From the NCBI GenBank assembly GCA_026713505.1, contig JAPOOH010000128.1:1-26832 (forward strand): a DNA stretch of 26,832 nucleotides. The letters are read 5' to 3'. Below the pieces are notes generated by a model, which had not been told where the DNA came from, ran no database searches, and saw nothing but the letters and a program-made list of their open reading frames with translations. Positions 6,867 through 15,544 of the stretch are shown here, one piece after another. The DNA comes from Chloroflexota bacterium (lineage in GTDB: Bacteria > Chloroflexota > Dehalococcoidia > Lucifugimonadales > Australimonadaceae). Within the stretch, counting starts at the first letter, position 1. Every line of letters begins with the position of its first letter. Both the position numbers and the translations under genes were made by a program.

Positions 6867-7529
6867 ATGCAACTCATCTCCGTCAACGTCGCCAAGCCCC
6901 AACTCCTGGAGGGGACAGCCAGGGGCAATGTGATGTCGGCCATCCACAAGCAACCCGTCGAAGGCCCGGTCATGGTCCGCCGCCTCAATGTGGACGGCGA
7001 TGGTCAGGGCGACCTGACCGTCCATGGTGGCCCGGACGCCGCAGTGTACGTCTACGCATTCGAGGACTACGCCTTCTGGGAGGCACAACTGAAGCGTGAG
7101 CCCGCTTCGTTCGGCTGGTTCGGCGAGAACCTCACTGTCCAGGGAGCGTCATCCGAGGTAATGTGCTTCGGCGACGTCTGGCGCGTGGGCGGAGCGCTGC
7201 TGCAGGTAAGGGAGCCGCGCTCTCCCTGCTACAAATTGGACCACAAGATGGGCATCCGCTACTTCGCGGCCCGCTTCCGGCGCAGCGGACGCGTCGGCTT
7301 TTACAACCGCGTGTTGGAGGAGGGGCTGGTGCAGGCTGGCGACGAGGCAAGGCTGGTGGAGCCGCACCCCGCCCGCGTCTCGATACGGTTGTTGAGCGAC
7401 GTACGCCACGCGAAGGACGTATCGGTTGGAGACGTCGAGCGGGTGCTCGCAGTGGAAGACCTGGCCCCCGCCCAACGACAGCATGCGGAGCGCCGTATGC
7501 GACGGATCAGACGGCAGATGACGCAGTGA
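6867..7529 (+). CDS. MOSC-domain protein of the YiiM type
   Basis: A 220-residue MOSC (molybdenum cofactor sulfurase C-terminal) protein. Visible motifs are GDLTVHGGPDAAVYVY (about 48-63), GWFGENLTVQG, and REPRSPCYKLDHKMG carrying the conserved Cys121 expected to handle sulfur or the molybdenum cofactor. The C-terminal region (about 170-220) resembles the three-helix extension of YiiM proteins, some of which reduce N-hydroxylated compounds. The ATG at 6867 begins MQLISVNV, matching the family start; a GTG at 6855 is the alternative. No convincing Shine-Dalgarno is seen. Its stop overlaps the dprA GTG start. The substrate here is unknown. Confidence 0.9.
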   Translation: MQLISVNVAKPQLLEGTARGNVMSAIHKQPVEGPVMVRRLNVDGDGQGDLTVHGGPDAAVYVYAFEDYAFWEAQLKREPASFGWFGENLTVQGASSEVMCFGDVWRVGGALLQVREPRSPCYKLDHKMGIRYFAARFRRSGRVGFYNRVLEEGLVQAGDEARLVEPHPARVSIRLLSDVRHAKDVSVGDVERVLAVEDLAPAQRQHAERRMRRIRRQMTQ

Positions 7530-8635
7530 CCGCCACCGACCACGATCTCCCGTATTGGATAGCGTTCTCCCGCGTACCCACGGTCGGGCGCGTCCGTATC
7601 GGTCTGCTGGAAGAGCGATTCGGCTCGCTGAAGGCCGCGTGGGAAGCCTCAGGCAGCGAACTTGGCGCATCCGGGCTCACCGCCGGAGTCGTCAGGGCCA
7701 TCGAACAGGTGCGCCGGGTCGTTGAGCCGGAACGCGAACTCGAACTGGTCCGGAACGCCAACGTGACCGTGCTCACCTGGCACGATTCCGACTACCCGCG
7801 CGCCTTCCGCAACATAGACGACCCGCCTCCCATCCTCTACGTCAAGGGAACGCTGCAACCTGACGACGAGGTCCGGGTAACCGTCGTCGGCACGCGCAAC
7901 CCCACGGCGTACGGGAAGGAGGTGGCTCGGCAGCTCTCGGGTGAGCTTGCGGAGTCCGGCGTGACCATCGTCAGCGGACTTGCGCGAGGCATAGACGGCA
8001 TCGCGCACAGTGCCACTCTCAAGGCAGGGGGCCGGACGATTGCGGTGATCGGCTCCGGTCTGGACGTCGTCTACCCGCCGGAGCACCGGTCGCTGTTTGG
8101 ACACATCGTGGAGAGCGGCGCTGTGCTCTCTGAGTATCCCCTTGGCTCCAAGCCGGAGGCGCGCCATTTCCCTCGTCGCAACCGGCTGCTCAGCGGGTTG
8201 GCAGTCGGCGTGCTGGTGGTGGAAGCGCCGCGGGACAGCGGCGCACGGTCGACGGTCGAGTTCGCCTTGGAGCAGAACAGGGATGTGCTCTGCGTGCCCG
8301 GAAGCATCCATTCACCGGCAAGCGAACTCACGAACTGGCTCATCCAGCAGGGTGCGAAGCTCGTGATGCGGGTGGAGGATGTGCTGGAGGAGTTGCACAT
8401 CGGTGGCGCTCCTCGTCAGCAGGCGCTTCCGGAATTCGCCGAGGACACGCATGAAGAGACGCAGCTGCTCGACGCGCTGACCCATGAACCGCAGCACATA
8501 GACGAACTGAGCCGGGTCACCGGCATACCCATCACGCAGGCCAGCAGCACACTCGCCGTCATGGAGATCAAGGGCTCTGTTCTCCAGGTGGGGCGGATGA
8601 ACTACATACGGGCAAGACCCGCATCCGTGCGCTAA
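7526..8635 (+). CDS. dprA: DNA-processing protein DprA (Smf)
   Basis: Binds single-stranded DNA and loads RecA during transformation or recombination. The 369-residue chain has an N-terminal helical/HhH region (1-80), then a Rossmann fold with VGTRNPTAYG (121-130), SGLARGIDGIAH (150-161), GSGLDVVYPPEH (176-187), FPRRNRLLSGL (215-225) and VPGSIHSPASELTN (257-270). A C-terminal winged-helix segment (about 305-360, QHIDELSRVTGIP) follows. The GTG at 7526 is chosen because it forms a GTGA overlap with the MOSC stop and family homology begins right after it; the open frame further upstream is a shadow of the MOSC gene. No other competence gene is in the window, so a general recombination role is possible. 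Confidence 0.94.
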   Translation: MTATDHDLPYWIAFSRVPTVGRVRIGLLEERFGSLKAAWEASGSELGASGLTAGVVRAIEQVRRVVEPERELELVRNANVTVLTWHDSDYPRAFRNIDDPPPILYVKGTLQPDDEVRVTVVGTRNPTAYGKEVARQLSGELAESGVTIVSGLARGIDGIAHSATLKAGGRTIAVIGSGLDVVYPPEHRSLFGHIVESGAVLSEYPLGSKPEARHFPRRNRLLSGLAVGVLVVEAPRDSGARSTVEFALEQNRDVLCVPGSIHSPASELTNWLIQQGAKLVMRVEDVLEELHIGGAPRQQALPEFAEDTHEETQLLDALTHEPQHIDELSRVTGIPITQASSTLAVMEIKGSVLQVGRMNYIRARPASVR

Positions 8636-8640
8636 CTCAC

Positions 8641-8671
8641 TTGACAAGGACATCTCCTCAGCCCGTATGTT
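8641..8671 (+). promoter_or_regulatory. Promoter of topA (apparently leaderless)
   Basis: A perfect TTGACA (8641-8646) lies 19 bp before TATGTT (8666-8671, four of six matches). Six bases (GGAAAC) separate the hexamer from the topA ATG, so a typical start site would coincide with the A of the ATG. No Shine-Dalgarno is present. The 19-bp spacer is longer than ideal. Confidence 0.5.
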
Positions 8672-8677
8672 GGAAAC

Positions 8678-11128
8678 ATGGCAAAAGCACCTACCACTCG
8701 AAAAACGTCATCAGGCAGCAAGCGCTCCCCCGCGAGTGCAGCGCGAACCCCCCGCTCAAGCACACGCGGAGCAGCGTCCCGCCATCTCGTCATCGTAGAG
8801 TCACCCGCCAAGGCGGCAACTATAGGCCGTTTCCTTGGACGCGACTACACCGTGAAAGCGTCCATGGGGCATGTCAGGGACTTGCCAAAGCGCAAACTCG
8901 GCGTGAACCCTGACCGCGACTTCGCGCCGTGGTACGAGGTACCGGAGGACAAGCGAAAGGTGGTCGATGAGATCCGGGCCGCCGGAGAAGGCGTGGACGA
9001 TGTCTACCTCGCAACCGACCCCGACCGCGAAGGAGAAGCCATAGCCTGGCACGTGCTGGAAGCCGCGGGCTGGCGAGGCAAACCCGTGCGCCGCGTCGTC
9101 TTCCACTCCATCACGGAAGACGCGATCAAAGAGGCATTCGCCCACGAGCGCGACATCGACATGGAGCTCGTCAACGCGCAGCAAGCGCGCCGGATCGAGG
9201 ACCGCCTCGTCGGCTTCAAGCTCAGCCCGCTCCTCAAACCGCTGGTGGGACAGGAACTCAACCGCCTGAGCATCCGGAACATGCTGGACGCCCGGGACTT
9301 GGACCCTGGCAGTGCCCTTTCAGCGGGACGAGTCCAGTCCGTCGCCCTGCGCCTCGTCGCAGACCGGGACAAGGAGATCGATGCGTTCGTCCCGGTCGAG
9401 TACTGGTCTGTAGAGGCAGCCCTCCTCACCGGGGATAGCGCATCGTTCACCGCCACGCTGCGAAACCTGCTCGACCGGAAGGACGAGATATCCCTGCCGA
9501 ACGAAGCTGCCACCAACGCCGTTCTGAGCGATCTGGAGGGCGCGGCCTACCGCGTAGACTCGGTTACCACGCGCCAGGTGAACCGGAGGCCCGCTCCCCC
9601 GTTCATCACCAGCACGCTGCAGCAGGAGGCTTCACGGCGGCTGGGATTCTCGGCCACAAGGACGATGACCGTGGCCCAGCAACTCTACGAAGGGATAGAG
9701 ATCGGCTCGGAGGGCAGGCAGGGGCTCATCACTTACATGCGGACGGACTCGCCGCAGGTGACGCCTGGCGCCATCCAGGAGACCCGCCACTACATCGAGG
9801 ACCGCTGGGGGAAGGACTACGTACCCCGGACTCCGAGGCGTTATACCTCTCGCTCCAAGGTGGCGCAGGAGGCGCACGAGGCGATCAGGCCAACGGTCAT
9901 CAGACGTGCGCCTCAGTCTATCCGGCAGCACCTCACTTCCGAGCAGGCGCGCCTGTACGAACTGATATGGAACCGGATGGTGGCCAGCCAGATGGCCGAC
10001 GCGGTGCTGGACTCGACCAGAGTGGACATACACGCGGCAGCATCGGGCAAACCCACTTACCTGTTCCGGGCCTCAGGGTCCGTCGTGCGGTTCCCGGGTT
10101 TCCGCGTCCTCTACACAGAGCAACGCGACGAAGGCGCCCAGCGTAATGGAGAAGATGACGACTCCCGCACCCTGCCGCCATTACAACAGGGCCAGCCTCT
10201 TGACTGCGCCGGGCTCACGCCCGAACAGCACTTCACGCAGCCTCGGCCCCGTTTCACGGAAGCCAGCCTCGTGCGCGCGCTCGAAGAGCAGGGCATCGGC
10301 CGTCCCAGCACTTACGCCGCAATCATCAACACGCTGGTCAACCGCAAATACGTCACTCGTGAGAGACGCGTGTTGAGGTCTACCAACCTGGGCCAGCTCG
10401 TCTGTGGGCAATTGGTGGCTCACTTTCCGGACATCATGGACATCAGCTTCACCGGCCGGATGGAGGACCAACTGGACGAGGTCGCCAACGGCCAGCAGGA
10501 ATGGGTGGCCTTCCTCCACGATTTCTACGGGCCGTTCAGCCAGGACCTTGCCAACGCCAGGGAAGCTATCAAGGAAGCGGCTCAGGAGGCCGCAAGCGAG
10601 TCGAACAACGAGCCGTGCGACGTTTGCGGTAGGCCGATGCTCGTCAAGTTGGGGCGCTTCGGGCCCTTCCTTTCCTGCACCGGGTACCCGGACTGCAAGA
10701 ACAGCAAGGACCTCCCGAAGATGGAGGATGACTCCAGTGAGAGTTCGGAGGATGTGAGCGAAGAGACGTGCGACCTCTGTGGGAAGCTGATGGCCTTGAG
10801 GCGCGGACGTTTCGGCCCCTTCTACGCTTGCACGGGCTACCCCGAATGCAAGAACACCAAGCGATTGCCCAGGGAAGCGCCTGCCGATACCGGCGTGGCT
10901 TGCCCACGCTGCGGCGGCAACCTCGTGGAACGTCGCGGCAGGCGCGGCCCCTTCTACGGCTGCTCCAACTACCCCACATGCAACTTCCTGGTGAACCGGA
11001 AACCGCTCTCACAGCCATGCCCGGAGTGCGACGGCCTCATGGTGCTGGGCGCGCGGGATCAGGCGAACTGCACCAACTGCGCCTGGAAGGGGCCTCTCCC
11101 TGCCGGGGAACCCGCAGGCGTCGCCTAG
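8678..11128 (+). CDS. topA: DNA topoisomerase I
   Basis: Type IA topoisomerase that relaxes negative supercoils. The 816-residue chain has a basic, low-complexity N-terminal extension (about 1-35), then the TOPRIM domain (VIVESPAKA at 38-46; acidic TDPDREGEA at 113-121), the strand-passage core with active-site Tyr353 in GLITYMRTDS, and PSTYAAIINTL. Four C-terminal zinc-ribbon-like modules follow, each starting CxxC (CDVCG, CDLCG, CPRCG, CPECD); the first three contain a RxGPFxxC-type segment and the last is shortened. An extra stretch of about 18-20 residues sits between KLSPLL (181-186) and LSAGRVQS (214-221), where well-known TopA proteins are short. The gene has its own leaderless-type promoter, and xer follows 10 nt downstream. 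Confidence 0.97.
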   Translation: MAKAPTTRKTSSGSKRSPASAARTPRSSTRGAASRHLVIVESPAKAATIGRFLGRDYTVKASMGHVRDLPKRKLGVNPDRDFAPWYEVPEDKRKVVDEIRAAGEGVDDVYLATDPDREGEAIAWHVLEAAGWRGKPVRRVVFHSITEDAIKEAFAHERDIDMELVNAQQARRIEDRLVGFKLSPLLKPLVGQELNRLSIRNMLDARDLDPGSALSAGRVQSVALRLVADRDKEIDAFVPVEYWSVEAALLTGDSASFTATLRNLLDRKDEISLPNEAATNAVLSDLEGAAYRVDSVTTRQVNRRPAPPFITSTLQQEASRRLGFSATRTMTVAQQLYEGIEIGSEGRQGLITYMRTDSPQVTPGAIQETRHYIEDRWGKDYVPRTPRRYTSRSKVAQEAHEAIRPTVIRRAPQSIRQHLTSEQARLYELIWNRMVASQMADAVLDSTRVDIHAAASGKPTYLFRASGSVVRFPGFRVLYTEQRDEGAQRNGEDDDSRTLPPLQQGQPLDCAGLTPEQHFTQPRPRFTEASLVRALEEQGIGRPSTYAAIINTLVNRKYVTRERRVLRSTNLGQLVCGQLVAHFPDIMDISFTGRMEDQLDEVANGQQEWVAFLHDFYGPFSQDLANAREAIKEAAQEAASESNNEPCDVCGRPMLVKLGRFGPFLSCTGYPDCKNSKDLPKMEDDSSESSEDVSEETCDLCGKLMALRRGRFGPFYACTGYPECKNTKRLPREAPADTGVACPRCGGNLVERRGRRGPFYGCSNYPTCNFLVNRKPLSQPCPECDGLMVLGARDQANCTNCAWKGPLPAGEPAGVA

Positions 11129-11138
11129 CGCGTCGGTC

Positions 11139-12206
11139 ATGCAGGACCCGAACGCAGACCAGCCCCACTCCCAAGCGCAGCCGCTTATAGCCGAGTACGA
11201 GCGCAACCTGCGCTCCACTCGCGCACTCTCGGACTCCACGATCCGCAACTACGTCGCTGACCTGGGCCCTTTCCTGCAATACCTGGAGGAGCAGGAGTGC
11301 CCGCTGGGACCTCACGCAAAGGCACTTGATGAATTCCTGCGGAAGCAGGGAGACACGGCTGTCCCGCGGGTCTACCGCAGCCTCGTGCGCGATTACGTCG
11401 CATGGCTGCTGGAGAGCCGTCCCCTGGCGAGTGGGCGCACTGCTGGACGGCGCGGCCATGCCCGCGCAAGTGTCCACCGGATGCTCGCGTCGCTGCGGTC
11501 ATTTGTACGCTTCCTCATCGAACGCGGCCTCCTGCCGGACGCACCCCTCTGGCACGCCAGGTCCACGCTCATGGGGAGGCTCACGCCCAAGCTGGAACGC
11601 CGTCTCCCCGATCTCGTCTCTGTCGCCGAGGCGGCCCGCCTCGTCGAAGCACCTTCGGGTACAGACGACGATGACGGCAACATACTGCGGGACGCTGCCC
11701 TTCTGGAACTGCTCTACGGCTGCGGTCTGCGAGTCAGCGAAGCGGCGCATCTGAACCGGGAGAACGTCTCGCTGGAACAGCGCGCCGTTCGCGTCTGGGG
11801 CAAGGGATCAAAGGAGCGCCAGACCCCGCTTGGAACGCAGGCATGGAACGCGCTCCGTGCATACCTCGACGACGACGACTCCCCGGTCGACCAGAGCGGG
11901 CCGCTCTTCCGCAACGCGCGCGGCGGACGGCTGGGTACACGCTCCATCCAGCGTATCGTTCGGGCTCACGCCAGGCGCAGCGGACTGCGGGACGATGTCC
12001 ACCCCCACACGCTGCGCCACAGCTACGCCACTCACTTGCTCAACGGCGGCGCCGACCTGCGCATCGTCCAGGAACTGCTTGGGCATTCAACGCCCAGCGC
12101 CACGCAGGTGTACACTCATGTCAGCCAACAGGAGGCGCGCCGCGTGTATCTCGCAGCCCATCCGCTGGCGCACGCGCCCGCTCCGGAGCACCGGGACTCT
12201 GAATGA
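11139..12206 (+). CDS. Tyrosine recombinase of the XerC/XerD family
   Basis: Site-specific recombinase, probably resolving chromosome dimers. The 355 residues comprise an N-terminal SAM-like core-binding domain (about 12-145) and a catalytic domain with the full set: Arg198 (CGLRVSEA), Lys222 (GKGSKERQTPLG), His290 and Arg293 (HPHTLRHSYATHL), His316 (LLGHSTPSATQ) and nucleophile Tyr325. It is about 50 residues longer than E. coli XerC/D, mostly from a loop around 94-112 and both tails. The ATG at 11139 follows topA by 10 nt, and its stop overlaps aroQ by ATGA. Location next to topA and dprA in a housekeeping run argues against a phage or integron integrase. XerC versus XerD cannot be decided. 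Confidence 0.92.
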   Translation: MQDPNADQPHSQAQPLIAEYERNLRSTRALSDSTIRNYVADLGPFLQYLEEQECPLGPHAKALDEFLRKQGDTAVPRVYRSLVRDYVAWLLESRPLASGRTAGRRGHARASVHRMLASLRSFVRFLIERGLLPDAPLWHARSTLMGRLTPKLERRLPDLVSVAEAARLVEAPSGTDDDDGNILRDAALLELLYGCGLRVSEAAHLNRENVSLEQRAVRVWGKGSKERQTPLGTQAWNALRAYLDDDDSPVDQSGPLFRNARGGRLGTRSIQRIVRAHARRSGLRDDVHPHTLRHSYATHLLNGGADLRIVQELLGHSTPSATQVYTHVSQQEARRVYLAAHPLAHAPAPEHRDSE

Positions 12207-12640
12207 CCATACTCGTCGTGAACGGCCCGAACTTGAACCTCCTCGGGCAACGAGAACCCGCCATCTACGGCAGCGCGACCCTCTCCGACATAGAGCGTGC
12301 CGTGCGTGAACGGGCCGTTGAACTCGGAGCGTCGGTGGACTTCTTCCAGTCCAATTCGGAAGGTGGGCTGATTGACTACCTCCAGGCCAACGCCGCATCC
12401 GCGTCCGGCGTTATCCTCAATGGTGGCGGGTTCACACACACCAGCGTCGCACTGAGGGACTGTATCGCTGGCATCAGCCTTCCGGTTGTCGAGGTGCACC
12501 TGTCCAATATCCACGCGCGGGAAGAGTTCCGGCGCACCTCGCTCACCGCCCCCGTTGCGCGCGGGATCATCAGCGGACTAGGTCCGCGCGGATACATCCT
12601 GGCGCTGGAATATCTCGTCGCGGAGGAGAACGCAGCATGA
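12203..12640 (+). CDS. aroQ: Type II 3-dehydroquinate dehydratase
   Basis: Third step of the shikimate pathway (3-dehydroquinate to 3-dehydroshikimate). The 145-residue length is typical of the dodecameric type II enzyme. Motifs: NGPNLNLLGQREPAIYG with loop Arg17 and catalytic Tyr22, QSNSEGGLIDYL (49-60), NGGGFTHTSVALRD (73-86) and EVHLSNIHAREEFR with His104. The usual NPGAYTHTS is altered to NGGGFTHTS, a mild variant that keeps Asn73. It is coupled by four-base ATGA overlaps to xer upstream and pepP downstream. Confidence 0.96.
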   Translation: MTILVVNGPNLNLLGQREPAIYGSATLSDIERAVRERAVELGASVDFFQSNSEGGLIDYLQANAASASGVILNGGGFTHTSVALRDCIAGISLPVVEVHLSNIHAREEFRRTSLTAPVARGIISGLGPRGYILALEYLVAEENAA

Positions 12641-13737
12641 GTACCATCGACCGCATCTCCCGGCTCCGCGCTCGAATGGCACAGGATGGGCTGGACGCGA
12701 TGCTCATCTTCAATACGGAGCGCTCTCTCAGCAAGAACGTCGCCTACTATTCGGGGTTCCGCGGGACGCACGGCTGGCTCTGGATAACACCGGACGACGC
12801 CGCCCTGGCCACGGACTTCCGTTACACCGAGCAGGCGGAGCAGCAGGCTCCGGACTATCGGGTGATACGCATGGCAGTCGGCTACGACTGGTTCTCGGAG
12901 GTCGTCTCGGCCTCCGGCGCGAGGAGCATCGGTATCGAGGACGAGTCGGTGACCGTCGCCGCCCACAGGGCACTCACCGAGAAGCTGCAGAATCTCGAAT
13001 CAGCCCCTGCACTCGTACCCACTGAGGGTATGGCTGACCAGCTCCGCGCCGTGAAGGATGCAGCGGAGCTCGAAACGCTTACCCGCGCCATCGAGATTGC
13101 GGACGAGGCCGTCGAAACCGTCGCGGCGGGCATCCGGCCTGGCATGACGGAGCGGCAGATCGCCTGGGGAATCGAACGCGCCATGCGGGAGGCTGGGGGG
13201 GACGGCCTCTCCTTCCCCACCATCGTCGCCTCCGGACCCAACGGCGCCAAGGCCCACCACAGCCCGACTGACCGTCCCCTGGAGTACGGCGACGGCGTCT
13301 ACATCGACACCGGCGCGCTCTACGAGGGCTACTGCAGCGACATCACCCGCGCCTTCGTCCTTGGGGAAGCAAGCCCCAGGTTCCGCGAGATCTACGATCT
13401 GGTCCTGAAGGCGCAGGAGACTGCCGAGGCGAACGCCACCGCTGGCATGACCGGTGGAGAGATCGATGGCATCGCGCGGGCCGTTATCGCGGATGCCGGC
13501 TACGGCGACGACTTTGGCCACAGCCTCGGCCATGGCATCGGCATCGCCGTACACGAACTGCCCCGTGTTGGCCCCACCTCGGACGACCCGATAGAGGACG
13601 GCATGGTCTTCAGCGTGGAGCCCGGCATCTACCTCACCGGCTGGGGCGGCGTCCGCATAGAAGATCTCGTGGTGATGGAGAACGGCAAGCCGCGTGTGCT
13701 TACCAAGGCGCACAAGCGCGACGTCATTCCCGTATAA
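12637..13737 (+). CDS. pepP: Xaa-Pro aminopeptidase / M24 metallopeptidase
   Basis: Cytosolic dinuclear-metal aminopeptidase expected to remove an N-terminal residue preceding proline. The 366 residues split into a creatinase-like N-domain (about 1-135) and a pita-bread catalytic domain. All five metal ligands are visible: Asp224 (YIDTGA), Asp235 (CSDITRAF), His299 (GHSLGHGIG), Glu328 (FSVEPGIY) and Glu342 (VRIEDL). The substrate-site AHHSP (206-210) is also present. It begins in an ATGA overlap with aroQ and is followed 15 nt later by efp, a common pairing of two proline-related functions. PepQ-like dipeptidase activity cannot be excluded. Confidence 0.92.
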   Translation: MSTIDRISRLRARMAQDGLDAMLIFNTERSLSKNVAYYSGFRGTHGWLWITPDDAALATDFRYTEQAEQQAPDYRVIRMAVGYDWFSEVVSASGARSIGIEDESVTVAAHRALTEKLQNLESAPALVPTEGMADQLRAVKDAAELETLTRAIEIADEAVETVAAGIRPGMTERQIAWGIERAMREAGGDGLSFPTIVASGPNGAKAHHSPTDRPLEYGDGVYIDTGALYEGYCSDITRAFVLGEASPRFREIYDLVLKAQETAEANATAGMTGGEIDGIARAVIADAGYGDDFGHSLGHGIGIAVHELPRVGPTSDDPIEDGMVFSVEPGIYLTGWGGVRIEDLVVMENGKPRVLTKAHKRDVIPV

Positions 13738-13740
13738 GAA

Positions 13741-13744
13741 GGAG
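13741..13744 (+). promoter_or_regulatory. Shine-Dalgarno of efp
   Basis: GGAG, within AAGAAGGAG, lies 8 nt before the ATG at 13753. This selects the first ATG over the second in-frame ATG at 13759. Confidence 0.65.
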
Positions 13745-13752
13745 ATTCACAC

Positions 13753-14322
13753 ATGGTCATGGAGTTCGGAGACCTCCGACGAGGCACGACTATCGAGATG
13801 GACGGCGTACCCTTCAAGGTGGAGGAGTACTATCAGCAGAAGATGCAGCAGCGCGCGCCCGTCTACCACATCAAGATGCGTAACCTGCTCACCGGCCAGT
13901 TGCTCGACAAGTCGTTCTCCGGCTACGGCATCAAACTGACCAAGGCGCCAGTAGAGAACCGCGAGTGCACCTTCCTCTACGAGGCCGAAGGCATCTACAA
14001 CTTCATGGACACGACCTCGTACGACCAGTACGAGGTCGGCAAGGACGTCGTCGGCGATACATCCGACTACCTGGTCGACCAGACCGACTGCGAACTCGTC
14101 TTCTACCGAGACAAGCCGCTCATGGTAGAGATGCCGACTACGGTGGACCTCATCGTCAGCGAGACGCCTCCGGGCTACAAGGGCGACACCGCGTCCGGCG
14201 GCGGCAAGCCCGCCACGCTTGAGACCGGCATCCGCGTCACCGTACCCATGTTCATCGCAATCGGCGACAAGGTGCGCGTGGACACCCGCTCCGGCGAGTA
14301 CGTCACCCGAGTGAACGATTAG
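13753..14322 (+). CDS. efp: Translation elongation factor P with a non-standard tip loop
   Basis: Binds stalled ribosomes between P and E sites and promotes proline-proline bond formation. The 189-residue chain has the normal three domains: KOW-like (about 1-65), OB (about 66-128; EGIYNFMDTTSYDQYEV) and C-terminal OB (about 130-189; VDLIVSETPPGYKGDTASGGGKPATLETG), so the fold is intact. Ungapped alignment with E. coli EF-P places the modified Lys34 loop (KPGKGQA) opposite KMQQRAP here (30-36), so the tip residue is Gln33 instead of Lys or Arg. No EpmABC, EarP or deoxyhypusine-type partner is in the window. pepP precedes it; xseA follows after 31 nt. Confidence 0.95.
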   Translation: MVMEFGDLRRGTTIEMDGVPFKVEEYYQQKMQQRAPVYHIKMRNLLTGQLLDKSFSGYGIKLTKAPVENRECTFLYEAEGIYNFMDTTSYDQYEVGKDVVGDTSDYLVDQTDCELVFYRDKPLMVEMPTTVDLIVSETPPGYKGDTASGGGKPATLETGIRVTVPMFIAIGDKVRVDTRSGEYVTRVND

Positions 14323-14353
14323 CGCCGCCCGGCATAGAGCCCGGGAGCACTCC

Positions 14354-15538
14354 ATGCAGGTCTACAGCGTCAGCCAGATCACCGAGTACGTCCGGGCGGT
14401 ACTCGACCGAGACGTCTACCTGTCCAACGTCTGGATAACGGGGGAAGTCTCCAACCTGTTCGCGTCCGGCGCGGGGCACCGCTACTTCACACTGAAGAAC
14501 GCGGAACACCAGCTCAAGGCCGTGCATTTCAGCGGCTACTACGGCGCCGAGCATCTCGTGAACGGCGCGCAGGTCATCGCCCACGGGCGTGTTTCGTTCT
14601 ACTCCAACCGTGGTGAAACACAGCTCTACGCCGACTCTGTCGTCCCTGCCGGAGAAGGCGCGCTTGCAGCCGAGGTCGAGCGACTACGCGCCCAACTCGA
14701 GTCCGAAGGTTTGTTTGACCCGTCGCGCAAGCGTGCGCTTCCTTCGTTTCCACGCAGTATTGGTGTCGTCACTTCGGCACAGGGCGCCGTCATCCACGAC
14801 ATCGAAACGGTCTTGCGGGCCCGCTACCCGCTCGGTCGACTTGTCCTCTGCGACGCCAGCGTGCAGGGCGACGAAGCGCCCGCCGAACTGACGAGCGCCA
14901 TCAGAGCGCTGAACGGGCTGCCGGAAGTAGACGTCATCATCGTCGCCCGCGGGGGCGGGTCGCTGGAAGACCTCCGGGCCTTCAACTCGGAGGAGGTCGC
15001 TCGCGCCATTTACGCCAGCCGTATCCCCATCGTCAGCGCCGTCGGCCACGAGTCCGACTACACCATCGCCGACTTCGCCGCCGACCTGCGCGCTCCCACC
15101 CCTTCCGCTGCCGCGGCAGCCGTCGCGCCGGACGTGAGCGTGCTCAGCGCGGAGGTCGTCGCCCTCATGGCCCGCTCCGGCAACGCCATCGCGTACTACG
15201 CCGCGCAGCGGACCCAGGAAGTCGAATCGCTGATCGGCCGCATGCAGCGCCATCTCCCCGATACCGCCATGCACCGGCAGCGCGTGGATGAACTGCTGGA
15301 ACACGCCTATACCGGATTCGACACGCTCATCCGCTTGCGACGGGAGCAGACCGAAAGCCTCCGCACCACGCTCGCCGCCCTCGACCCTTCCGCCATCCTC
15401 CGGCGAGGCTACGCGATGGTAACCTCGATGCGCGACGGGAAGGCGGTGACCTCTGCGGACGCCGTTTCACCCGGAGACCTCATCCACGCCACGCTGCATC
15501 ATGGAGAGCTCGAAGCGATGGTAACCGCGAAGAAGTGA
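14354..15538 (+). CDS. xseA: Exodeoxyribonuclease VII large subunit
   Basis: Single-strand-specific exonuclease acting in both directions, in complex with several XseB chains. An N-terminal OB-fold (about 1-100) includes WITGEVSNLFASGAGHRYFTLK-type residues. The catalytic core carries SIGVVTSAQGAVIHD, VIIVARGGGSLEDL and AVGHESDYTIADFAAD, all family signatures, followed by a coiled-coil region and a C-terminal ILRRGYAMVT segment. At 394 residues it is shorter than the E. coli protein (about 456) but within the family range. GGGAG about 8 nt before the ATG serves as ribosome-binding site. xseB starts 6 nt after the stop. Confidence 0.96.
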   Translation: MQVYSVSQITEYVRAVLDRDVYLSNVWITGEVSNLFASGAGHRYFTLKNAEHQLKAVHFSGYYGAEHLVNGAQVIAHGRVSFYSNRGETQLYADSVVPAGEGALAAEVERLRAQLESEGLFDPSRKRALPSFPRSIGVVTSAQGAVIHDIETVLRARYPLGRLVLCDASVQGDEAPAELTSAIRALNGLPEVDVIIVARGGGSLEDLRAFNSEEVARAIYASRIPIVSAVGHESDYTIADFAADLRAPTPSAAAAAVAPDVSVLSAEVVALMARSGNAIAYYAAQRTQEVESLIGRMQRHLPDTAMHRQRVDELLEHAYTGFDTLIRLRREQTESLRTTLAALDPSAILRRGYAMVTSMRDGKAVTSADAVSPGDLIHATLHHGELEAMVTAKK

Positions 15539-15544
15539 GCACGG

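Noticed and set aside
11139..12206. Tyrosine recombinase as evidence of a mobile element
   Set aside because: It sits in a housekeeping run between topA and aroQ with coupled starts; no att repeats, cargo or integron features are visible.
14354..15538. Short XseA (394 residues) as a truncation
   Set aside because: All catalytic signatures and the C-terminal segment are present; shorter coiled coils occur in intact homologues.
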